From NCBI GenBank assembly GCA_024697705.1, contig JAILFF010000281.1, forward strand, positions 1 through 7,449: a DNA stretch of 7,449 nt, read 5' to 3'. This document shows positions 1-4,585 of the stretch, piece by piece; positions within the stretch are counted from its first letter, which is position 1; the number at the start of each line of letters is the position of its first letter. Below the pieces are notes generated by a model. It made no database searches. It was not told the DNA's origin and worked only from the letters and a program-made list of their open reading frames with translations. Source of the DNA: Ruminococcus sp. GTDB taxonomy: Bacteria; Bacillota; Clostridia; Oscillospirales; Ruminococcaceae. A program made the position numbers and the translations under genes.

Positions 1-26
1 GCTTTGGTTCTCTCTTTCCAAGGCAT
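1..26 (-). CDS. 5' end of a leftward gene, possibly an IS481-type transposase
   Basis: Only nine codons are present, reading MPWKERTK plus the first two bases of the next codon, before the window ends. The start is supported by an AAGGAG ribosome binding site (complement of 35-40) 8 nt before the ATG (complement of 24-26), and by a leftward promoter with a TATAAT box at 64-69. The residues MPWKERT recall, from memory, the N-terminus of many IS481/IS3-like transposases. Tandem repeats and a 5'-TGT end just upstream fit an insertion-element terminus. Eight residues are too few to settle identity, so another protein starting MPWKE remains possible. The gene is divergent from the XRE regulator. 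Confidence 0.5.
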
Positions 27-63
27 TTTGACCACTCCTTACGGAATTTTGTTTAGTGCCTTA

Positions 64-94
64 ATTATATCACATTTCTGTGATAACTTGTAAA
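64..94 (-). promoter_or_regulatory. Leftward promoter of the partial gene
   Basis: Read on the minus strand there is a perfect TATAAT (69 to 64). A TTTACA lies 19 nt upstream (94 to 89), or TTACAA 18 nt upstream (93 to 88). The predicted start near 57 would give a leader of about 30 nt ending at a good ribosome binding site. A perfect 7-bp inverted repeat, TATCACA (68-74) and TGTGATA (79-85) with a 4-nt gap, covers the spacer and overlaps the -10 box, a position suited to a repressor. The spacer is one or two bases longer than ideal. Confidence 0.5.
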
Positions 95-135
95 CCATGT
101 TGTTGTACTGTTTGTAAACTATCTTATCATACTTG
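88..135. repeat. Two imperfect 24-bp tandem repeats starting TTGTAAAC
   Basis: Units 88-111 and 112-135 both begin TTGTAAAC and agree at 17 of 24 positions, with a shared TACT near the end. They lie between the divergent promoters. One helical-phase spacing of about two turns suggests protein binding. They could be operators for the neighbouring XRE regulator or transposase binding sites inside an insertion-element end. A related copy lies at 1745-1772. Confidence 0.65.
103..130 (+). promoter_or_regulatory. Candidate promoter for the XRE regulator
   Basis: TTGTAC (103-108) and TATCAT (125-130) are separated by 16 bp, each one or two bases from the sigma-A consensus. The pair overlaps the tandem TTGTAAAC repeats, so a protein bound there could regulate it. 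If the sequence up to 138 belongs to an insertion element, this promoter would be carried by that element. A perfect TTGACA at 133-138 has no matching -10 box at the right distance. Confidence 0.35.
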
Positions 136-192
136 ACACAATGCTCGCCCCTACACGGCGGAGTTTTTGCCCCACCGAAAGGATATTGCAGA

Positions 193-250
193 CCGCACAG
201 TTTGCGGCGCGAACTACGTTCGTGCTGTTGACCCCTTTTCCGCTTCGCGG
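193..250 (+). other. Leader with three successive small hairpins upstream of the regulator
   Basis: Three short perfect stems follow each other: CCGCA/TGCGG (193-197 with 203-207), CGAAC/GTTCG (210-214 with 218-222) and CCGC/GCGG (240-243 with 247-250). The last is followed by a T-rich run (251-270), so it looks like a weak intrinsic terminator or attenuator inside the roughly 160-nt leader. An open frame runs through this stretch in frame with the regulator, but it has no ribosome binding site and is unlikely to be translated. Confidence 0.35.
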
Positions 251-295
251 GTGTTTGTTTTGCTTTTCTTTACTTATTATTTCGAGGTGAATGAT

Positions 296-1732
296 ATGTC
301 CAAATTCTCGGAGCTTCTTAAAGGCTATACCGACCGAAGCGGCGTTTCCGTTGCGGCTCTTTCAAAACGCTGCTCTATCGACCGCACTACGCTCCATAAG
401 ATACTCAGCGGCGAAAGACGCCCTCCGAATGAAGATTTTGTCGTGAATCTCTGCCGTATGCTCATGCTTTCGGCGACCGAACGCGACGAACTTATCGAAC
501 AGTACGAGATCTCTCTCGTCGGCGACGATCTCTACCGCAGACGCCGTAACGTAAAGACAATGATAGAAAGACTTTCCGAAGTCGGAGAAAAAGAATACTC
601 GTCAAATACGAACGCTATTTACCCCGTCGATCTTCCGAAAAATGGCGAAGTAAATGTTTATCTCGAAAAACATGACCTGCTCAGGCAGCTGTACTCCGCT
701 TTTATCGAAGCGTTTGAGAATAAAAATGTCGTTAGGATAATCACTCAGCCGGGTGATGATTATGTCGATTTCATGCGGTTTGCCGTCGGTTACTATAACG
801 GCAGCGAGATCAGACATATCTTCTGCCTTGATAACAGCTCCGGCGCGGGCGGCGCTAATGATTATAATTTGAAGATACTGCCCCGGATCTGCGAGATTTC
901 CGCTATTTACAGTAACTACCACCCGATGTTCTACTACGACCGCGTGGAATCGCATATCAACGAATCCTCGCTGCTGCCCGTTTTGGCTGTCAGCGATAAT
1001 TTCATGTTCCGCGCTCCGTTCGATGTTCAGTCGGGTATCATAAGCAGCAATCCCGTCTCGGTGGATTATTCCGTAAGACAGTTTGAAAAGCTTGAAAAAA
1101 AATGCTATCCGCTTATCGAACGTGCGGATGATGTATCGGGTATGCTCGGCAGCAACGGAGATCACCATGATTATCTTTATACGATCGACTCACAGCCGAG
1201 CTTTCTTCTTATCGGCACTGAGGAAGGCGTGCGGAATAATCTGATCCTGCCGCCGGAGCAGATGGATATCCTTGTCGAAAGGATGATCACAGTCCAGAAG
1301 TGCTACATCGGCAGTGATTATTTCAGCGCCTTTACGAAAAAAGGGCTGATCCGTTTTATGAAAACGGGCATTATCAACGGGGTACGGGAAAGGATGAACA
1401 AAGTACTGCCGCCCGAAAGGCGGATTTGGGCTTTGAAAAAAATGATAGAGAGCAGCGAGGAGGGCGTTTACGACTTCCGTCTGATCGAAAGCGACTGCGC
1501 CCCTCAAAAAAATCTGAGGATAAATATGGGCGATGACGGCACGGTCTATTTCGTGATCCGTTTAAAATCGGGGCTTGTTTTCCTGACGGTCAGCGAGCAG
1601 AGCATGAGGATAGCCGTAGAGGATTACGTGAATTCGCTTATCGAAAACGGGAAGATTTACAGCCGCGAGCGCTCTTTAGAGATAATGAAGAGGATCCTCG
1701 CCGCCGAACAGGAGCTTTCGGGCAGCTCTTAA
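296..1732 (+). CDS. XRE-type helix-turn-helix regulator with a large uncharacterised C-terminal region
   Basis: A 478-residue cytoplasmic protein with no membrane segments. Residues about 5-60 form an XRE/Cro-type DNA-binding domain, with the helix-turn-helix at about 18-39 (AALSKRCS...DRTTLHKILSG) followed by the usual SGERRP turn. The remaining 400 or so residues are not a ligand-binding domain I recognise. They are rich in alternating beta-like and helical stretches and probably sense a signal or mediate oligomerisation. The ATG at 296 is chosen because an AGGTGA ribosome binding site (285-290) sits 5 nt before it and the helix-turn-helix starts immediately after. The open frame extends upstream to 167 but lacks a binding site there. 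The gene ends 325 bp before the MoxR operon on the same strand, with its own upstream region sharing a motif with that operon's promoter. Autoregulation and control of the operon are inferences. Long XRE proteins of this kind are, to my knowledge, common in Ruminococcus-like genomes. Confidence 0.85.
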   Translation: MSKFSELLKGYTDRSGVSVAALSKRCSIDRTTLHKILSGERRPPNEDFVVNLCRMLMLSATERDELIEQYEISLVGDDLYRRRRNVKTMIERLSEVGEKEYSSNTNAIYPVDLPKNGEVNVYLEKHDLLRQLYSAFIEAFENKNVVRIITQPGDDYVDFMRFAVGYYNGSEIRHIFCLDNSSGAGGANDYNLKILPRICEISAIYSNYHPMFYYDRVESHINESSLLPVLAVSDNFMFRAPFDVQSGIISSNPVSVDYSVRQFEKLEKKCYPLIERADDVSGMLGSNGDHHDYLYTIDSQPSFLLIGTEEGVRNNLILPPEQMDILVERMITVQKCYIGSDYFSAFTKKGLIRFMKTGIINGVRERMNKVLPPERRIWALKKMIESSEEGVYDFRLIESDCAPQKNLRINMGDDGTVYFVIRLKSGLVFLTVSEQSMRIAVEDYVNSLIENGKIYSRERSLEIMKRILAAEQELSGSS

Positions 1733-1744
1733 AGTTTAACAAAA

Positions 1745-1772
1745 TGTAAACAATGTGTTATCGTGCTTTACA
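1745..1772 (+). promoter_or_regulatory. Candidate operator resembling the repeat upstream of the regulator
   Basis: The stretch begins TGTAAAC and ends TTTACA. Allowing one 2-nt gap, it matches 113-138 at 21 of 26 positions, with the blocks TGTAAAC, TATC and CTT.ACA in the same order. The ends TGTAAA (1745-1750) and TTTACA (1767-1772) are inverted repeats of each other, and the second is also the -35 box of the operon promoter. A regulator bound here would block or contact RNA polymerase directly. The alternative is that both copies are remnants of related insertion-element ends. Confidence 0.45.
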
Positions 1773-1795
1773 TATATAGCGTGATTTGGTATAAT
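1767..1795 (+). promoter_or_regulatory. Strong sigma-A promoter of the MoxR operon
   Basis: TTTACA (1767-1772) and a perfect TATAAT (1790-1795) are separated by exactly 17 bp. A TG at 1787-1788 makes it an extended -10 (TGGTATAAT). Transcription should start near 1802. This is the best promoter in the window. Confidence 0.8.
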
Positions 1796-1802
1796 TAAAT
1801 AG

Positions 1803-2057
1803 TATGCTTTTGGCACGTTTCAATGACGGCATACGGCATTATCACGTGTGCTGCCGATCGCTTTGTCGGAGATATATCGGCGCTTATGTCGATATGTGGG
1901 CAAATATACGGACAGCTAAGTGAAAACCTGCGTGAAACAAAGAAAAACCCGGCGATAAACTTTACCCGATCACATCAAAGAAATGAATACCCGACGTTCA
2001 TGAGCGAACGCCGTTACATATACATACAGATCAAACAGATTAAGGAGGAACACGCCA
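1803..2057 (+). other. Long untranslated leader of the MoxR operon
   Basis: About 255 nt lie between the predicted transcription start and the MoxR start codon. I recognise no riboswitch class here. A small stem, CGTTC/GAACG (1995-1999 with 2006-2010), is the only clear local fold. An open frame from 1823 that runs into the MoxR gene has no ribosome binding site and no recognisable protein features, so I do not call it a gene. The leader ends at the AAGGAGG of the MoxR gene (2042-2048). Confidence 0.5.
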
Positions 2058-2993
2058 ATGCCAATGAACAAACAGATAGCGGCGCTTATCAATAATATAG
2101 AAAAGGTCATCGTGGGCAAGCGCGAGCCGATAACGAAGGTTGTCTGCGCCATGCTCGCGGAGGGTCATATCCTTATCGAGGACGTTCCGGGCGTTGGCAA
2201 GACAAGGCTCGTGGCTTCGCTTGCAAGCTCCGTTGAGGGCGCCTTCAACAGAATACAGCTCACACCCGACATCATGCCCTCCGACATCGTGGGCTTCTCG
2301 ATGATAGACCCGAAGACCCGCGAGCTTGAATACAAGGCGGGCGCTGCGATGTGCAATTTTCTCCTTGCCGACGAGATAAACCGCGCCTCGCCGAAGTCGC
2401 AGTCCTCGCTGCTCGAAGTAATGGAGGAGCATCAGATATCCCTCGACGGAAACACCATGCCGCTGCCCACGCCGTTCATGGTACTGGCAACGCAGAACCC
2501 CGTCGAGACCTACGGCACCTATCACCTCCCCGAAGCGCAGATGGACAGATTCATCATGAAGATATCAATGGGCTACCCCTCGCCCGAGGAGGAGCTTGAC
2601 ATCATCACGCGCTCGGAGAATCCGCAGTTCACCGAAAAGCTGCCCGCCGTAATGACGCTCGATGAGCTCAATTCGCATATAGAAAAGGTAAAGACCGTCC
2701 GCTGCACCGACAGCGTAAAGCAGTACATCGTGTCGCTTCTGAACGCCTCGCGAATGTCCGACCTTGTAAAGCTCGGCGCTTCTCCCCGTGCGGGTATAGC
2801 TCTGCTCAAGGCGGCAAAGGCTTACGCTTACGTAAACGACCGTGATTACGTCGTTCCCGATGATGTAAAGGCTGTTATGTCGGCGGTGCTCTCTCACCGT
2901 CTTATGCTCTCTCCGAAGGGCAAATCGGCATTTCCCGATGCGGAAGCGGTAATGGAGCAGGTGGCGATGACAGTCCCCGCACCGCTCAAATAG
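2058..2993 (+). CDS. MoxR-family AAA+ ATPase
   Basis: A 311-residue cytoplasmic ATPase of normal MoxR length. Residues 44-49 (PGVGKT, in EDVPGVGKTRL) form the Walker A nucleotide-binding loop. FLLADEINRA has the Walker B acidic pair D105/E106. ATQNP contains sensor 1 N147. LPEAQMDRF (157-165) is the usual MoxR arginine-finger segment, and SPRA with R244 is sensor 2, followed by the AAA lid helices (AAA_3 plus lid arrangement). MoxR proteins are thought to be chaperones that mature or remodel partner complexes, often encoded with DUF58, VWA-domain and transglutaminase-like proteins. The last two of these associations occur here or nearby: DUF58 and transglutaminase genes follow. The start has a strong AAGGAGG 9 nt upstream. 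It is the first gene of the operon under the 1767-1795 promoter. The stop codon overlaps the first base of the repeat that fills the following spacer. Confidence 0.95.
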   Translation: MPMNKQIAALINNIEKVIVGKREPITKVVCAMLAEGHILIEDVPGVGKTRLVASLASSVEGAFNRIQLTPDIMPSDIVGFSMIDPKTRELEYKAGAAMCNFLLADEINRASPKSQSSLLEVMEEHQISLDGNTMPLPTPFMVLATQNPVETYGTYHLPEAQMDRFIMKISMGYPSPEEELDIITRSENPQFTEKLPAVMTLDELNSHIEKVKTVRCTDSVKQYIVSLLNASRMSDLVKLGASPRAGIALLKAAKAYAYVNDRDYVVPDDVKAVMSAVLSHRLMLSPKGKSAFPDAEAVMEQVAMTVPAPLK

Positions 2994-3155
2994 ATATAAG
3001 ATAAAAGATATAAGATAAAAGATATTCTTTGGCGGCGGTTTGCTGCTTATGTACTGACTTAATTTATTATGCAGTAAAATCGTGTTTTTGGGACATTCAC
3101 GGACGAGCAATGAACAATTATTTATGTCGTTTACTGTATATATTTTATCTTATAT

Positions 3156-3258
3156 CTATAAATGAGCGCTTTTTGTTAAATTGCATAAATAATTACCGTT
3201 AGATAAAGCCTTCCGATATTCCGATTTTGTGCAAATTGACTGCGCTGCTCATTTATAG
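3156..3258. repeat. Inner 103-bp segment with perfect 12-bp terminal inverted repeats
   Basis: CTATAAATGAGC (3156-3167) and its exact complement GCTCATTTATAG (3247-3258) bound this segment. On both sides lies a near-identical direct repeat, 3137-3156 and 3259-3280, which differ by a 2-nt indel. This nested layout looks like one small element placed in the repeat arm of another, or like duplication of the arm by recombination. Confidence 0.55.
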
Positions 3259-3264
3259 TATATA
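3236..3264 (+). promoter_or_regulatory. Possible internal promoter inside the spacer repeat
   Basis: TTGACT (3236-3241) is followed after 17 bp by TATATA (3259-3264). The -10 box is imperfect and lies in AT-rich repeat sequence, where chance matches are common. If active, it would start near 3271 and transcribe the DUF58 and transglutaminase genes independently of the MoxR gene. Confidence 0.3.
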
Positions 3265-3308
3265 TCTTTTATCTTATATCTCTTTATCTTAACCGAAGGG
3301 GTGATATA

Positions 3309-4559
3309 ATGGCAGCTGATCAAAACATCATGGCTGCGGAGGAGGAAAATCCCTCGTTTTACAGCCGCCTTATGGATAACAGGTATTTCCGCTCGTTCCG
3401 TTCGGTGCTGAGCTATCTCGGCTGCATCGTGATAACGCTTGGCGTTACCTATTATCTCGACGGCACGGCGGGGATACTGCTGACCGTCGCGCTCATCTGC
3501 GCTTTTGTTCTGTCGCTGGTGCTGACACTTGCGGTCATGAGTACCATAACGGTCAATATCAGCGCCGACAAGGAGATACTCGTCAAGGGCGAAACGCTTG
3601 GCTGCATCGTAAAGCTCGGCAATAAGATAATCATGCCCGCGCCCGTCATAGAGATAGAGACCGACTGCACCCCTCAGCTGACTATCGGCACCTCGCCGAT
3701 CTACAAGGGCGCTCTTGCGGGCAGATCGGCTAACGTAATAAAGATACCTATGACCGCCCGTTACAGCGGCACGGCTCACCTGATGATAAAAAGAGTCACG
3801 CTCACCGATTATCTCGGGATATTTGCCTTTCGGCTGAAAGTTCCTTCGGAAGAGCTTGATTTTAAAGTATCGGTCTACCCGAATATCCCCGATGTCGAAG
3901 CGCAGACCGATTTTCTCAAAACGACGAACAAATTTTCGAGCGATGATGACGAGGAGGAGGAATCCGACGAGATATCCCTTACCTCGACGGGTCTTCCCGG
4001 CTACGACCACAGGCAGTATTATCCGGGCGACCCGATAAAGCGCATCAACTGGAAGCTTTCCTCGAAGCGCGATATCTATATGATACGCCTTGACGAGCAG
4101 ATACGCGGCGCGGGACAAATGTTCTTCCTCGACTGCCCTGTCTGCGAGGAAAACGAGTTCACCCTCTCGGTGCGCGACAACATCATCGAGGGAGCGCTCA
4201 CCATGTTCATGATGATAGTCCGCGAGGGCAGGGAGGCGACTTTCTTCTTCCCCGCAGACGGCTTGTGGCTATCGACCGATATCCACGATCAGAAGGACGT
4301 TTTCAGGCTTCAGGATCTGCTTTCGCGCTTTTCGCCCTGCGAGCCGCCGACGCCCGTTCCGTCGGAGATAACGAATGCGGGCAAAACGCCTATCGTTTTC
4401 AGCGCGGCGACGGCGGAGGAGCAGGCGGGGCTATTAAGGATAGTGTCCCTGTGTCCCGACGCGCTTGTCATCACCTCGCAGTCGGCGGGGCTTACGGGAG
4501 TATTTCATGATATGTGGACGGTTTCCGACGAATTTGAATTCATTAGTCAGACCGGCTGA
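3309..4559 (+). CDS. DUF58-domain membrane protein
   Basis: A 416-residue protein. Two hydrophobic segments near the N-terminus (about 33-50 and 54-77) form a membrane hairpin, and the rest is likely cytoplasmic. The diagnostic DUF58 motif is at 231-260: GYDHRQYYPGDPIKRINW followed by K..SKRD....IR, with the PGD, R245 and W248 conserved positions. The C-terminal part is VWA-like in related proteins. DUF58 proteins normally sit beside MoxR ATPases and are presumed partners or substrates of them. An acidic run at 212-221 (DDDEEEESDE) just before the motif looks like a flexible linker. The start has an AAGGGGTG ribosome binding site (3296-3303) 5 nt upstream. The gene is 315 bp after the MoxR gene, a wide gap for this normally tight pair, and 26 bp before the transglutaminase gene. 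Confidence 0.92.
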   Translation: MAADQNIMAAEEENPSFYSRLMDNRYFRSFRSVLSYLGCIVITLGVTYYLDGTAGILLTVALICAFVLSLVLTLAVMSTITVNISADKEILVKGETLGCIVKLGNKIIMPAPVIEIETDCTPQLTIGTSPIYKGALAGRSANVIKIPMTARYSGTAHLMIKRVTLTDYLGIFAFRLKVPSEELDFKVSVYPNIPDVEAQTDFLKTTNKFSSDDDEEEESDEISLTSTGLPGYDHRQYYPGDPIKRINWKLSSKRDIYMIRLDEQIRGAGQMFFLDCPVCEENEFTLSVRDNIIEGALTMFMMIVREGREATFFFPADGLWLSTDIHDQKDVFRLQDLLSRFSPCEPPTPVPSEITNAGKTPIVFSAATAEEQAGLLRIVSLCPDALVITSQSAGLTGVFHDMWTVSDEFEFISQTG

Positions 4560-4585
4560 GCGGTCCTTGTCTTACGGAGATACTA

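Larger units (their letters stand above)
1..138 (-). mobile_element. Possible end of an insertion sequence (IS481-like), continuing out of the window
   Basis: Three signs point to an element terminus here. The leftward gene starts with a transposase-like MPWKERT. The outer sequence, read inward on the minus strand from 138, begins TGTCAAGTATG, matching the 5'-TGT...ACA-3' ends usual for IS3/IS481-type elements. Two tandem repeats lie next to this end. The sequence just outside (139-155, CAATGCTCGCCCCTACA) looks like half of a palindromic intergenic repeat, as if interrupted. Neither the rest of the transposase nor the other end is visible, so this is an inference. Confidence 0.35.
2993..3291. 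repeat. AT-rich inverted-repeat element between the MoxR and DUF58 genes (MITE-like)
   Basis: The 315-bp spacer holds no gene. Its left edge is a 14-bp unit (GATATAAGATAAAA) repeated at 2993-3006 and 3007-3020 with a partial third copy. The right edge carries the same sequence inverted. A 19-bp stretch, 3007-3025, matches the complement of 3262-3280 perfectly, and the match extends to about 2997 and 3291 with one indel. A further inverted copy lies at 3137-3156. Shorter perfect inverted pairs sit inside: 11 bp at 3116-3126 with 3184-3194, and 7 bp at 3072-3078 with 3130-3136. Terminal inverted repeats without a coding region suggest a non-autonomous mobile element or a structured RNA spacer. 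No clear target duplication is visible. Confidence 0.6.

Noticed and set aside
133..138. TTGACA as a -35 box for the regulator
   Set aside because: No acceptable -10 box lies 15-19 bp downstream; the sequence there is GC-rich.
167..295. Upstream extension of the XRE regulator by 43 codons
   Set aside because: There is no ribosome binding site near 167, while AGGTGA lies 5 nt before ATG 296 and the DNA-binding domain starts right after it. The extension also covers leader hairpins.
602..1168. Long minus-strand open frame inside the regulator gene
   Set aside because: It is antisense to a well-supported gene and its translation has no recognisable features or start signals.
1712..1728. Possible terminator GAGCT/AGCTC at the end of the regulator gene
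   Set aside because: The stem is only 5 bp, lies inside the coding sequence and is followed by no T run, so it is too weak to call.
1823..2095. Open frame of 90 codons in the MoxR leader
   Set aside because: It has no ribosome binding site, no recognisable protein features and overlaps the MoxR start by 38 bp in another frame.
2993..3291. CRISPR array
   Set aside because: The repeats are AT-rich, inverted and of varied spacing, with no regular repeat-spacer periodicity and no cas genes nearby.
3249..4118. 289-codon minus-strand open frame over the DUF58 gene
   Set aside because: It is the antisense shadow of a clear DUF58 coding sequence, begins inside that gene and runs into the repeat spacer.
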